The position numbers and the translations under genes were made by a program. 64,000 bases of DNA, taken from the NCBI RefSeq assembly GCF_014656195.1, contig NZ_BNBY01000006.1:393715-457714 (forward strand), given 5' to 3'. The first letter of the stretch is position 1; every line of letters begins with the position of its first letter. Source of the stretch: Kitasatospora xanthocidica (GTDB lineage: Bacteria > Actinomycetota > Actinomycetes > Streptomycetales > Streptomycetaceae). The notes beneath the pieces are model-generated. The model was not told the DNA's origin. It saw nothing but the letters and a program-made list of their open reading frames with translations, and did no database searches. Shown piece by piece: positions 50,988-60,367 of this stretch.

Positions 50988-53000
50988 CTACGCGGGCAAC
51001 GACCGGCGCAGGAAGTCCAGTTCGTGCAGGAGCAGGTTCTCGACCACCGCTTCATCCGTCGGGCGGTGGCCGGTGCCGCGTAGGGGCAGGACCTCGTGGG
51101 GGCGGCCGGCGGCGAGCAGGGCGGCTGAGAGGCGCAGGGTGTGGATGGGGAAGACGTTGTCATCTGCCAAGCCCTGGATCAGCAGGAGGGGGCGGGTCAG
51201 CTTCGGTGCCTCGGTGATCAGGTCGCAGGAGTCGTAGTGCTCGGGGTGCTCGTCCGGGTGGCCGAGGAAGCGTTCCTGCCAGTGGGTGTCGTAGAGCCGG
51301 TGGTCGGTCGGGGCGGCGCCGGCCGAGGCGGCGTGGAATATATCCGGGCGCCGGAGCACCGCGAGCGCCGCGAGGAACCCGCCGTAGGACCAGCCGCGGA
51401 TTCCGACCCGCTCGAGGTCGAGCAGCCCCGGCCGCAGCAGGGCGGTCTCCCGCAGGCCCTCGATCTGGTCCTCCAGGGCCGGCCCGGCCTTGTCGCCCCA
51501 GATGGTCTTCTCCCAGCGCGGCCCGCGCCCCGGGGTGCCGCGGCCGTCCACCACCAGGACCGCGAAGCCCTGGTCGGCGAACCACTGGGACACCTGCTCG
51601 TACCAGGCACCGCCGGTGGTGACCTTCTGCATGGCCGGCCCCGCGTACGGGTCGAGCAGCACGGGCAGTGGGCTGTCGTCCGGACGGTGGCCGGTGGGCA
51701 GGAAGAGATGGGCGCGCAGCTCGCGCGGGCCGAGGTGGAGCAGTTCGGGCCGGGCGGCGACGACGGGCGGCTCGCCGTAGGAGGTGAGCGGGAGCGGCGG
51801 ACGGCCTTGGCGGAGGACGGTGGTGAGGGAGCCGGTGGTGAGCACCAGGGTGCCGCCTTGCTCGGCGCCGCTGTGTACGCCGGGTCCGTCGCTCAGCTGC
51901 CGGACGCCGGAGCCCGGTTCGTACGTCCAGAGGTGGGTCTCGGTGGGCTCGTCGGAGGCGGTGAACAGCACCCGCTCGCCGTCCGTCCCGACGACGGCCC
52001 GCAGTTGCAGCCCCGCAGGGGTGACCGGCTTGCCGTCGACGGTCAGGTGCCGGGTGTCGCCGCGATCGGCGGTGTCGACCAGCGCGCCGCCCGCCGTCCG
52101 GACCGGCACCCCGGGGAGCAGTTCCACCCAGTGCGGGTCGGACCGTTCGGCGAGTACGCGGGTGGCGCCGTCCGCCCCGATCGCCAACGTCCGTACGGTC
52201 CGCTGGTCGCGGCTCTGCACGGCGGCGTACGGGCCGTGGTCGTCCCAGCCGGCGGCGGTGACGTACTCGAAGGCGGCGCGGTCCCAGCGGACCTCCGTGC
52301 GAGTGCCGTGGCCGTCGAGGCCGAGCAGCCAGAGCGTGACGTCGGCGTTGGCGGTGCCGGCCAGCGGGTAGCGGATGGCGCGCGGGGGCTGCTGCGGGTC
52401 GGTGGGGTCGGCCAGGAACCACCGGGCAACGGCACGCTCGTCGACCCGGGCGACGAGCAGCGCGCTGCCGTCGGGGGACCACCAGTGGCCGCGGTCGCGG
52501 TACATCTCCCCGACCGCGACGTACTCGGCCAGGCCGTACGAGACGTCATCGGCCTCGGGCTCGGCGAGCGCCCGGTCGCCCGTACCGTCCGCGCCGACCG
52601 CCCGCAGCGCTCCGCCGCTGACGTAGGCGATCCGGCGGCCGGTCGGGTCGAGCCTCGGGTCCGCCACGGGGAGGCCGGAGGCGACCGCCCGCACCGAGCC
52701 CGTACGGGTGTCGGCCAGCCACAGCGCGCCGTCCAGCGCGAAGGCGGCCCATGAGCCCGAGGCGTCGGTGCTGTACGAGGCGATGCCACCGGAGGAGCCC
52801 AGGGCGGCCGGGTCGGCGACCAGCCGCTCCTCGCCGGTGGCGGTGTCCAGCGCCCAGAGGCAGCTGAGCGGGTCGGTGCCGCCGCGGCTGCGCAGGAAGA
52901 GCACGGTGGCGCCGTCGGCGGAGGGTTCCGGCCGAACAGGCACGCCCAGGGTGAACCGGCGGGTGCGGGCCAGCCGGCGCGGGAAGGAGTCGGTCGTCAT
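50988..53000 (-). CDS. S9-family (dipeptidyl-peptidase IV-like) serine peptidase
   Basis: 670 residues. The N-terminal beta-propeller (~1-400) is followed by an alpha/beta hydrolase domain. Catalytic Ser is in GIRGWSYGGFLAA, Asp in IQGLADDNVFPIH and His in LRGTGHRPTDE; the DPP IV N-terminal family's helper motif GLAEYVAVGEMYR is present. No signal peptide is seen, so it is probably cytosolic and trims imported peptides, fitting the POT transporter next door. ATG 53000. Confidence 0.92.
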   Translation of the reverse strand: MTTDSFPRRLARTRRFTLGVPVRPEPSADGATVLFLRSRGGTDPLSCLWALDTATGEERLVADPAALGSSGGIASYSTDASGSWAAFALDGALWLADTRTGSVRAVASGLPVADPRLDPTGRRIAYVSGGALRAVGADGTGDRALAEPEADDVSYGLAEYVAVGEMYRDRGHWWSPDGSALLVARVDERAVARWFLADPTDPQQPPRAIRYPLAGTANADVTLWLLGLDGHGTRTEVRWDRAAFEYVTAAGWDDHGPYAAVQSRDQRTVRTLAIGADGATRVLAERSDPHWVELLPGVPVRTAGGALVDTADRGDTRHLTVDGKPVTPAGLQLRAVVGTDGERVLFTASDEPTETHLWTYEPGSGVRQLSDGPGVHSGAEQGGTLVLTTGSLTTVLRQGRPPLPLTSYGEPPVVAARPELLHLGPRELRAHLFLPTGHRPDDSPLPVLLDPYAGPAMQKVTTGGAWYEQVSQWFADQGFAVLVVDGRGTPGRGPRWEKTIWGDKAGPALEDQIEGLRETALLRPGLLDLERVGIRGWSYGGFLAALAVLRRPDIFHAASAGAAPTDHRLYDTHWQERFLGHPDEHPEHYDSCDLITEAPKLTRPLLLIQGLADDNVFPIHTLRLSAALLAAGRPHEVLPLRGTGHRPTDEAVVENLLLHELDFLRRSLPA

Positions 53001-53025
53001 GCCGGGAACGGTAGGCAGAAAACGG

Positions 53026-53066
53026 CCGGGGCCGCCGTGGATCTCAGGAATCCACGGCGGCCCCGG
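53026..53066 (-). terminator. Terminator of the peptide transporter gene
   Basis: Perfect 17-bp arms CCGGGGCCGCCGTGGAT with a 7-nt loop, just downstream of the POT transporter. Confidence 0.85.
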
Positions 53067-53090
53067 AGTCGTGACCCGGTCGTCGGTGCG

Positions 53091-54614
53091 TCAGTGCACG
53101 TCGCCCATGAGGGCCTGGACCTTCTTGCGGTAGGTGTAGACCGCGAAGCCCGCGAGGGCCGCGAGGGCCGCCTGGGCCGCGATGATCCCGATGCCGTCGA
53201 GGCTGATGCCGGCCAGCGAGAGGAGGCTGGTGGTGCAGTCACCGGCGGTGACGGCGAGGAACCAGACGCCCATCATCTGGGAGGCGTACTTCTGCGGCGC
53301 CATCTTGGTGGTGACCGAGAGGCCGACCGGGGAGACGCACAGCTCGCCGATGGTCTGGATCATGTAGATCGAGACCAGCCACATCGGGGAGACCTTGCCG
53401 CCGTCGCCCGCCATGTTCATCGGGACGACGAAGACGAAGAACGAGGCGCCGATCAGGACGAGGCCCATCGCGAACTTCGTGATGGTGTTGGGCTCCTTGT
53501 TGCGGCGGGACAGCCACAGCCACAGGAAGGCGAACACCGGCGCGAGCGCCATCACGAACAGCGGGTTCAGCGACTGGTACCAGGTGGCCGAGAAGCCGAA
53601 GCCGAACACGGAGTCCGCGGTGTTCTTGTCCGCGAACAGCGAGAGGGTCGAGCCGCCCTGGTCGTAGATCATCCAGAAGATGGCGGCCGCGGCGAAGAAC
53701 CAGATGTAGGCGCTCATCTTGGACTGCTCGCCGGCGCTCAGGTCCTTGTCGCGCTTGATCCGGACCAGTACGGCGACGGGGATCAGCAGACCGGCAAGGG
53801 TCAGCGGGACGAGGGCCCAGTTCAGGGTGTAGACACCCATCGCGACGATGGCGACGTAGAAGACGGTGGCGGCGGCGAACACCGCGCCGGCCTTCACCAG
53901 CAGGCTCTTGCGCTCCGCGGGCTGCAGCGGGTTGGGGACCAGGCTGCTCTTGGGGCTCAGGTGGCGGGTGCCCAGCAGGAACTGGACCAGGCCCAGGCCC
54001 ATGCCGACCGCGGCCAGGCCGAAGCCCAGGTGCCAGTTGTGCTCCTTGCCGATCGTCCCGATGACGAACGGCGCGACGAAGGCACCGAGGTTGATGCTCA
54101 TGTAGAAGACGGTGAAGCCACCGTCGCGGCGCGGGTCCTCGGGGCCGTTGTACAGGTGGCCGACCATCGTGGAGATGTTGGCCTTCAGCAGCCCGGAGCC
54201 GAGCGCGACCAGGAGCAGGCCGAGGAAGAACGCCGCCTGACCCGGGACGGCCAGCGCGATGTGGCCGCCCATGATCACGAAGCCGGCGATCGCGACCGTC
54301 TTGCGGGCGCCCCAGACCCGGTCGCCGAACCAGCCTCCGGGGTAGGCCATGAGGTAGACCATCGAGACGTAGACGGAGTAGATCGCCGTCGCCGTCGCCG
54401 CCGTCATGGCGAGGCCGCCGCCCTGGCTGCCGGTGGCCGCATCCGCGCCGCCGGAGACCAGGTAGTAGATGAGCAGGGCACGCATGCCGTAGTAGGAGAA
54501 GCGCTCCCACATCTCGGTCATGAACAGCGTGGCGAGACCTCGGGGGTGGCCGAGGAAGGTCTTGCCGCTGGGAGGGGCCGACGCGAGGCCGGCGTCCCGG
54601 GTGGTAGACGCCAT
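53091..54614 (-). CDS. POT-family proton-dependent oligopeptide transporter
   Basis: 507 residues, about 14 transmembrane helices. The family signature EMWERFSYYGMRALL (ExxERFxYYG) and YPGGWFGDRVWGARKT, LGSGLLKANISTMVG and VFYMSINLGAFVAPFV are present. Imports di- and tripeptides with protons. Highly expressed type by codon bias. ATG 54614. The adjacent S9 peptidase would digest the imported peptides. Confidence 0.94.
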   Translation of the reverse strand: MASTTRDAGLASAPPSGKTFLGHPRGLATLFMTEMWERFSYYGMRALLIYYLVSGGADAATGSQGGGLAMTAATATAIYSVYVSMVYLMAYPGGWFGDRVWGARKTVAIAGFVIMGGHIALAVPGQAAFFLGLLLVALGSGLLKANISTMVGHLYNGPEDPRRDGGFTVFYMSINLGAFVAPFVIGTIGKEHNWHLGFGLAAVGMGLGLVQFLLGTRHLSPKSSLVPNPLQPAERKSLLVKAGAVFAAATVFYVAIVAMGVYTLNWALVPLTLAGLLIPVAVLVRIKRDKDLSAGEQSKMSAYIWFFAAAAIFWMIYDQGGSTLSLFADKNTADSVFGFGFSATWYQSLNPLFVMALAPVFAFLWLWLSRRNKEPNTITKFAMGLVLIGASFFVFVVPMNMAGDGGKVSPMWLVSIYMIQTIGELCVSPVGLSVTTKMAPQKYASQMMGVWFLAVTAGDCTTSLLSLAGISLDGIGIIAAQAALAALAGFAVYTYRKKVQALMGDVH

Positions 54615-54943
54615 GTGTAGTGGTTCCTTGCCTGACAGCGTCCGCCTAGGGGGGTGGCGGCGGACGTGGACGAAACCACTCTACGTGGCGATATTTGGCT
54701 CTATCAGCTGACAAAAGTCATGAATCAGGTATCCGAATGGCAAAGAGATACACAGATCTTCCCAGTTGATCCATGGTAAACGAGGTCTTCTTCCTTCGGA
54801 TTCAAGATCCGGGAGGGTTTTCTTCGCTGAACCGGCGGTCCGCAACGCCCCGTTGGGCCTAGTTGGATGCTTGTATAACGATCACGCTCTGTGAACTACC
54901 TCACAGGGCGTACGGGCATACCCCGGCGGACTACCATCACCAC
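54615..54943. promoter_or_regulatory. AT-rich divergent promoter region with Crp-like site
   Basis: 329 bp without a gene, unusually AT-rich at 54680-54800. It contains TGTGAACTACCTCACA at 54890-54905 (perfect CTGTGA-N6-TCACAG), ~38 bp before the response-regulator start, and a TATAAC -10-like box at about 54873. Probably drives both the POT transporter and the two-component operon. Confidence 0.5.
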
Positions 54944-55618
54944 ATGACCTGTGTGCTGCTTGCCGAGGACGATCCGGCGATCTCCGAACCGCTCGCCCGG
55001 GCCCTGCGACGCGAGGGCTATGAGGTACTCGTCCGCGAGGACGGTCCGACCGCGCTCGCCGCCGGCCTCACGGAGGAGGTCGACCTCGTCGTCCTGGACC
55101 TCGGCCTGCCCGAGATGGACGGCCTGGAGGTCTGCCGCCGACTGCGCGCCGACGGCAAGAGCTGCCCCGTCCTGGTGCTCACCGCCCGCGCCGACGAGGT
55201 GGACACCGTGGTCGGCCTGGACGCCGGTGCCGACGACTACGTCACCAAGCCCTTCCGCCTGGCCGAACTGCTCGCCCGGGTCCGGGCCCTGCTCCGGCGC
55301 GGCAACGTCGACCAGCTCACCACCGGCGCGCACGGGGTGAAGATCGACATCGAGTCCCACCGCGCCTGGCTCGGCGAGGAGGAGCTCACCCTCTCCGCCA
55401 AGGAGTTCGAGCTGCTGCGCGTGCTCGTCCGGGACGCCGGCCGGGTGGTGACCCGCGAGGAGATCATGCGCCAGGTCTGGGACACCACCTGGTGGACCTC
55501 CACCAAGACCCTGGACATGCACATCTCCTGGCTCCGCAAGAAGCTCGGCGACGACGCGGCCAACCCGCGCTACATCGCCACCGTGCGCGGCGTCGGCTTC
55601 CGGTTCGAGAAGAACTAG
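54944..55618 (+). CDS. OmpR-family response regulator
   Basis: 224 residues. Receiver domain with acidic pair LLAEDDPAI, phosphoacceptor D52 in LVVLDLGLPEMDG, TAR switch and Lys in YVTKPFR. C-terminal winged-helix domain with ELTLSAKEFELLRVLVRD and ISWLRKKLGDDAANPRYIAT. Paired with the kinase that starts 64 bp downstream. Target genes unknown; the POT gene and itself are candidates. ATG 54944 matches the family N terminus. Confidence 0.93.
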   Translation: MTCVLLAEDDPAISEPLARALRREGYEVLVREDGPTALAAGLTEEVDLVVLDLGLPEMDGLEVCRRLRADGKSCPVLVLTARADEVDTVVGLDAGADDYVTKPFRLAELLARVRALLRRGNVDQLTTGAHGVKIDIESHRAWLGEEELTLSAKEFELLRVLVRDAGRVVTREEIMRQVWDTTWWTSTKTLDMHISWLRKKLGDDAANPRYIATVRGVGFRFEKN

Positions 55619-55682
55619 GGCGCGACTTGCGGGGATCGGGCCCTCGGCCCGCGTCAGCGGAAACACCTCGGGGAGCGGCAGC

Positions 55683-56930
55683 GTGAAACGCCGGATGATC
55701 AACTCGCTGCTGGGCGTCGTCCTGGTGGTGGTCGTGGTGTTCTGCGTGCCGCTCGCCCTGGTCGAGAAGCGCACCATCGTCAGCTCGGCCCAGGACCGGG
55801 TGGACGCCGCCGCCGTCCGGGTGCTCGCGCTGGTCGAGAGCCGGATCGCGGCGGGCGAGTCCGTCACCGAGGCGCGGGCCTTCGAGAGCCAGGTCACCGA
55901 GGGCAGCTACGTCGAGGTGCAGGTCCCCGGCCAGCAGGTCGTCTCGGCCGGCGAACGCCCGGCCGGCGACCACCTGCTGAAGGCCGTCGAACGCGGCAAC
56001 AGCGGCGAGACCGTCACCGTCGAGCAGTCCCGCGAGGACGTCGACCACGAGATCGCCAACAACCTGCTGCTGCTCGGCGTGGTCGCCCTGCTCGCCGTCC
56101 AGGCCGCCGTGGCACTGGCCGTCTGGCAGGCCAAGCGGCTCGCCCGGCCGCTCACCGACCTCGCCGAGACCGCCGAACGGCTCGGCTCCGGCGACCCCCG
56201 CCCGCGCGACCGCCGCTACGGCGTGCCGGAACTCGACCGGGTCGCCGAGGTGCTGGACACCAGCGCCGAACGGATCGCCCGGATGCTCACCGCCGAGCGC
56301 CGGCTCGCCGCCGACGCCTCGCACCAGCTGCGCACCCCGCTCACCGCGCTCTCCATGCGGCTGGAGGAGATCACCGCCCTCGCCGAGGACCCGCGGACCG
56401 TCCGGGAGGAGGCCACCATCGCCCTCCAGCAGGTCGAGCGGCTCACCGACGTCGTCCAGCGGCTGCTCACCACTCAGCGCGACCCGCGCAGCCCCACGGC
56501 CGTCGCCTTCGACCTGGACGACGTGATCAAGCAGCAGGTGGAGGAGTGGGGCCCGACGCTGCGCGAGAAGAACCGGGTGCTGTCCCTGGAGGGGCTGCGC
56601 GGGGTCACCGCGGTCGGCACCCCGGGGACGGTCGCCCAGGTGCTGGCCACCTTGATCGAGAACTCCCTGATGCACGGCGCCGGGACGATCACCCTGCGGG
56701 TCCGGCCGTCCGGCACCTCGGTGGTCGTCGAGGTGCAGGACCAGGGCGCCGGGGTGCCGCCGGACCTCGGCAACCGGGTGTTCGAGCGGGCGGTCAGCGG
56801 CCGCAACTCCACCGGCATCGGCCTGGCCGTCGCCCGCGACCTCGCGGAGGCGGACGGCGGGCGGCTCGAACTGCTCTCGCTGAAGCCCCCGGTGTTCGCG
56901 ATCTTCCTCGGGCGCAGCCAGACGCGCTGA
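55683..56930 (+). CDS. Sensor histidine kinase
   Basis: 415 residues. TM1 (GVVLVVVVVFCVPLALV), a short extracellular sensor (~30-122), TM2 (LLLLGVVALLAVQAAVALAV), HAMP, then dimerisation domain with DASHQLRTPLTALSMRLEEI (H-box) and HATPase domain with ENSLMHGAGTI (N-box) and DQGAGVPPD (G-box). Cognate of the upstream regulator. GTG 55683. Confidence 0.93.
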   Translation: MKRRMINSLLGVVLVVVVVFCVPLALVEKRTIVSSAQDRVDAAAVRVLALVESRIAAGESVTEARAFESQVTEGSYVEVQVPGQQVVSAGERPAGDHLLKAVERGNSGETVTVEQSREDVDHEIANNLLLLGVVALLAVQAAVALAVWQAKRLARPLTDLAETAERLGSGDPRPRDRRYGVPELDRVAEVLDTSAERIARMLTAERRLAADASHQLRTPLTALSMRLEEITALAEDPRTVREEATIALQQVERLTDVVQRLLTTQRDPRSPTAVAFDLDDVIKQQVEEWGPTLREKNRVLSLEGLRGVTAVGTPGTVAQVLATLIENSLMHGAGTITLRVRPSGTSVVVEVQDQGAGVPPDLGNRVFERAVSGRNSTGIGLAVARDLAEADGGRLELLSLKPPVFAIFLGRSQTR

Positions 56931-57003
56931 GGACCGGCTCCGGCTCCCCCCGGGAAAGCGGTCTTCAGGAGCGCGGCGTCCAGGAGCCTGCGAGACGCGT
57001 CGT

Positions 57004-57699
57004 TCAGGAGCCCGGCAGGACGCCGAGCTGGCGCATCAGGCCCATCACGTCCCACTGCCACCAGCCCTCGCAGATCTTCCCGTCCCGGAAGCGGAAGGTG
57101 GTCGTGCCGCGGCCGACCACGGACTTGCCGCTGTTCGGCACGCCCATGAAGTCGGCCTTCTGGGTGGCGTGCCAGGTCCACCGGGTGGCGACCTCGTTGC
57201 CCTCGGCGATCTGGCTCTCGGTCTCGAAGGTGAAGTCGAAGGCGCCCACGTAGCCCGCGCAGCGCTCCCGGAACGCCCGGATGCCCGTCGCGTCGCCCTC
57301 GCTGCCGTAGTCGTGGTCGAGGTAGTCGGCGGTCATGCACTCGTCGATGACGTCGAGGTTGCCGCGGGACAGCCCGTCGAGGACCCGGCTCGCGGTGGCC
57401 TTGTCGAACCGGGCGTCGCGGACCACGTCGAGGTCGGTGAAGGTCGGCGGTACGTCGCAGAGTGCCACCATCTCGCGGAAGATCCGGTCGGTCTCCGGCA
57501 GGTGGGAGTTCTTCATCGCCTCCTCGTAGGAGGGGAACTCCACGATCTCCACCACGTGCTTGGTGTCGGAGCGGTCGGTGCCCACCACCGCGTGGGAGGC
57601 GGTCCGCCGGCCCCGGGAAGCCTCGACCCAGCTGTCCATCAGCCGGTTGAGGTCGTCGAGCCGGTCGGTCTTGCAGTCGATGATCTGGACGAAGGTCAT
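57004..57699 (-). CDS. Two-domain protein: dimeric alpha/beta-barrel plus SnoaL-like domain
   Basis: 231 residues. Residues 1-90 (FVQIIDCKTDRLDDLNRLMD, HVVEIVEFPSYEEAM) look like a small ferredoxin-like/ABM domain. Residues ~100-231 are a SnoaL-like (NTF2-fold) domain with MTADYLDHDYGS and VVGRGTTTFRFRDGKICEGW. Such fusions are found in actinomycetes; the reaction is not known. ATG 57699 with GGAGG. Convergent with the kinase gene. Confidence 0.8.
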   Translation of the reverse strand: MTFVQIIDCKTDRLDDLNRLMDSWVEASRGRRTASHAVVGTDRSDTKHVVEIVEFPSYEEAMKNSHLPETDRIFREMVALCDVPPTFTDLDVVRDARFDKATASRVLDGLSRGNLDVIDECMTADYLDHDYGSEGDATGIRAFRERCAGYVGAFDFTFETESQIAEGNEVATRWTWHATQKADFMGVPNSGKSVVGRGTTTFRFRDGKICEGWWQWDVMGLMRQLGVLPGS

Positions 57700-57801
57700 G
57701 GCGAGCCTCCTGGACCCCCCTCGGCCACGATCGTCCGCGGGCCGTGCTCGCCCTCTGTCACCACTGTCCTCTCGGGGGGAGAGGTACGGCAAGCGGAAGG
57801 G

Positions 57802-58371
57802 CTACTCGGCCTTGGCGTACCGGATCTCCTCGGCCGCCAGCATCAGTTCGGCCTGCGCCGCCAGCCCGCTGCCGGGCTCCTCCGCGGTCGCGAGCCCGCT
57901 GCCGGGCTGCTCGGCGGCCGCCGGCTCGGGGAGCGCGGTGAACACCCAGGTCCGGTACGAGAAGAAGCGGAAGAGGGTGCCGAGGCCGGTGCCGAACGCC
58001 TTGGAGACGTTGTAGGCGAGCGGCCCGTGCAGGCCGAGGGTATAGGTCGCGAACCAGACCGTGCCGTTCTCGATCAGCATCCCGACACCGCTGAAGATCA
58101 GGAAGAGCGTGATCTCACGCCGGCGTGAGGCCGCGTCCGTGTCGCGGTAGACCCAGTAGCGGTACCCGAGGTAGTTGGCGGCGATGGCCACCGCCGTCCC
58201 GATCACCGAGCAGCGCACGGGCGCCCAGCCGGTCAGGTGCAGGACGGCGTTGGAGACGCCGAAGTTCACGAAGACGCCGACCAGGCCGACGATGCCGAAC
58301 TTGAGGACCTCGCCGGAGACCCCGCGCAGCCGCTGGACCAGTGAGGTGCTCGATGGGGCGGTCGTCGTCAT
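57802..58371 (-). CDS. GtrA-family membrane protein
   Basis: 189 residues, four transmembrane helices: FGIVGLVGVFVNFGVSNAVL, CSVIGTAVAIAANYLGYRYW, ITLFLIFSGVGMLIENG and the last around YNVSKAFGTGLGTLFRFFSYR. GtrA proteins help move lipid-linked sugars or support teichoic-acid/arabinogalactan glycosylation. The C-terminal ~35 residues repeat PGSGLA twice (AAEQPGSGLATAEEPGSGLA). ATG 58371. Confidence 0.88.
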   Translation of the reverse strand: MTTTAPSSTSLVQRLRGVSGEVLKFGIVGLVGVFVNFGVSNAVLHLTGWAPVRCSVIGTAVAIAANYLGYRYWVYRDTDAASRRREITLFLIFSGVGMLIENGTVWFATYTLGLHGPLAYNVSKAFGTGLGTLFRFFSYRTWVFTALPEPAAAEQPGSGLATAEEPGSGLAAQAELMLAAEEIRYAKAE

Positions 58372-58538
58372 ACCGGGCTGCCTCCATGTGCCTGCCGACG
58401 AGGGGGCCGGACCGGATGCGTGGCTGACCCCTGGAAGTCCTCCGTGCGCGCACATCATCTGACCGCGCGTACCAGGACCTAGCGGACCAGGCTACCCGCT
58501 TCCGCCGAACGGCTCAGCCCCGAGGGGCCGGGCCTGAC

Positions 58539-58550
58539 ATCTACGCGCGT
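58539..58550. promoter_or_regulatory. Partial match to the deoC/phosphorylase palindrome
   Basis: ATCTACGCGCGT, sharing 12 consecutive bases with the deoC site but not completing the palindrome (CCG follows instead of AG). It lies 61 bp upstream of purK. Confidence 0.25.
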
Positions 58551-58611
58551 CCGCCGTCGAGGCCCCACCGGCGGCTCCACCGCCCCCCACCGGCCCGGAT
58601 ATCCTGGCCGG

Positions 58612-59769
58612 GTGACTTCCCCGGGCAATGTGAATTTTCCAGTGGTGGGCATGATCGGTGGCGGGCAGCTGGCCCGCATGGCACACCAGGCGGGCATCCC
58701 GCTCGGGGTCAGGTTCAAACTCCTCGCCGACACGCCCCAGGACTCCGCCGCGCAGGTCGTCTCCGAGGTCGTCCTCGGTGACTACCGCGACCTCGACACC
58801 CTGCGGCGCTTCGCCGCCGGCTGCGACGTGATCACCTTCGACCACGAGCACGTCCCCACCGAGCACCTGCGGGCCCTGGAGGCCGACGGCATCGCCGTCC
58901 GCCCCGGCCCGGACGCGCTCGTCAACGCCCAGGACAAGGGCGTGATGCGGGCCAAGCTCGACTCCATCGGCGTGCCCTGCCCCCGCCACCGGATCGTCGC
59001 CGACCCGGCCGACGTCACCGCCTTCGCCGAGGAGGGCTCCGGATACCCGGTCGTCCTCAAGACCGTCCGCGGCGGCTACGACGGCAAGGGCGTCTGGGTC
59101 GTCGACGACGAGCGGGAGGCGCAGGCCCCGTTCCTGGCCGGCGTCCCCGTGCTGGCCGAGGAGAAGGTCGACTTCGTCCGCGAACTGGCCGCCAACGTGG
59201 TCCGCTCGCCCAGCGGCCAGGCCGTCGCCTACCCGGTCGTCGAGAGCGTCCAGGAGAACGGCGTCTGCGCCGAGGTCACCGCCCCCGCGCCGGACCTCGA
59301 CCCGGCCCTGTCCGACGAGGCCCAGCAGCTCGCCCTGCGGATCGCCGGCGACCTCGGCATCACCGGCCACCTCGCCGTCGAACTGTTCCAGACCCGCGAC
59401 GGCCGGATCCTGGTCAACGAACTGGCCATGCGCCCGCACAACTCCGGGCACTGGACCCAGGACGGCGCCGTCACCTCGCAGTTCGAGAACCACCTGCGGG
59501 CCGTCCTCGACCTCCCGCTCGGCGACCCCCGGCCGCGCGCCAAGTGGACCGTCATGGTCAACGTCCTCGGCGGCGACTACCCGGACATGTACCACGCCTT
59601 CCTGCACTGCATGGCCCGCGACCCCGGGCTGCGGATCCACATGTACGGGAAGGACGTGAAGCCCGGCCGCAAGGTCGGCCACGTCAACGTCTTCGGGGAC
59701 GACCTCGAAGACGTCCGCGAGCGCGCCCGCCACGCGGCCGCCTACCTGCGAGGAACGATCACCGAATGA
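58612..59769 (+). CDS. purK: 5-(carboxyamino)imidazole ribonucleotide synthase
   Basis: 385 residues, ATP-grasp fold. It converts AIR, ATP and bicarbonate to N5-CAIR in purine synthesis. [17 protein letters not shown], the [14 protein letters not shown] block, [16 protein letters not shown] and [14 protein letters not shown] are diagnostic. GTG 58612. The stop overlaps the purE start as ATGA. Confidence 0.96.
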   Translation: MTSPGNVNFPVVGMIGGGQLARMAHQAGIPLGVRFKLLADTPQDSAAQVVSEVVLGDYRDLDTLRRFAAGCDVITFDHEHVPTEHLRALEADGIAVRPGPDALVNAQDKGVMRAKLDSIGVPCPRHRIVADPADVTAFAEEGSGYPVVLKTVRGGYDGKGVWVVDDEREAQAPFLAGVPVLAEEKVDFVRELAANVVRSPSGQAVAYPVVESVQENGVCAEVTAPAPDLDPALSDEAQQLALRIAGDLGITGHLAVELFQTRDGRILVNELAMRPHNSGHWTQDGAVTSQFENHLRAVLDLPLGDPRPRAKWTVMVNVLGGDYPDMYHAFLHCMARDPGLRIHMYGKDVKPGRKVGHVNVFGDDLEDVRERARHAAAYLRGTITE

Positions 59770-60293
59770 CCTCCTCCCCTGTCGTTGGCATCGTCATGGG
59801 CTCGGACTCCGACTGGCCCGTCATGGAGGCCGCCGCCCAGGCCCTCGACGAGTTCGAGATCGCCTACGAGGTGGACGTCGTCTCCGCCCACCGGATGCCG
59901 CGCGAGATGGTCGCCTACGGCGAGAACGCCCACCGGCGCGGCCTGAAGGCGATCATCGCGGGCGCCGGCGGCGCGGCCCACCTCCCGGGCATGCTGGCCT
60001 CCGTCACCCCGCTGCCGGTCATCGGCGTGCCGGTGCCGCTGCGCTACCTGGACGGCATGGACAGCCTGCTGTCGATCGTCCAGATGCCGGCCGGCGTCCC
60101 GGTTGCGACCGTCTCGGTGGCCGGCGCGCGCAACGCCGGCCTGCTCGCCGTGCGGATGCTCGCCGCCTTCGACCCCGAGCTCACCGAGCGGATGACCGAG
60201 TTCCAGGCCGAGCTGAACAACCAGGCCACCGAGAAGGGCAAGAAGCTCCGGGCCAAGGTGGCCGGATCCTCCTCCTTCGGCTTCGGCAAGTAG
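59766..60293 (+). CDS. purE: N5-CAIR mutase
   Basis: 175 residues. [28 protein letters not shown] and [15 protein letters not shown] are the PurE class I signature. Converts N5-CAIR to CAIR. ATG 59766 overlaps the purK stop. The last 19 bp, including the stop, are duplicated once immediately downstream (60301-60319). Confidence 0.96.
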   Translation: MTSSPVVGIVMGSDSDWPVMEAAAQALDEFEIAYEVDVVSAHRMPREMVAYGENAHRRGLKAIIAGAGGAAHLPGMLASVTPLPVIGVPVPLRYLDGMDSLLSIVQMPAGVPVATVSVAGARNAGLLAVRMLAAFDPELTERMTEFQAELNNQATEKGKKLRAKVAGSSSFGFGK

Positions 60294-60319
60294 TCCGGCC
60301 CTTCAGCTTCGGCAAGTAG
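60275..60319. repeat. Duplication of the purE 3' end
   Basis: CTTCGGCTTCGGCAAGTAG (60275-60293) and CTTCAGCTTCGGCAAGTAG (60301-60319), 26-bp period. The second copy is untranslated. Confidence 0.7.
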
Positions 60320-60367
60320 TACGGCAGGTGGTTCGCCCCCGTGCGGGGGTGGGGTAGAACAGCTCGC

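Noticed and set aside
51007..51018. GCGCAGGAAGTC at the end of the S9 peptidase gene also found in the adjacent terminator
   Set aside because: Probably a small duplication or coincidence; no attachment site or integrase nearby.
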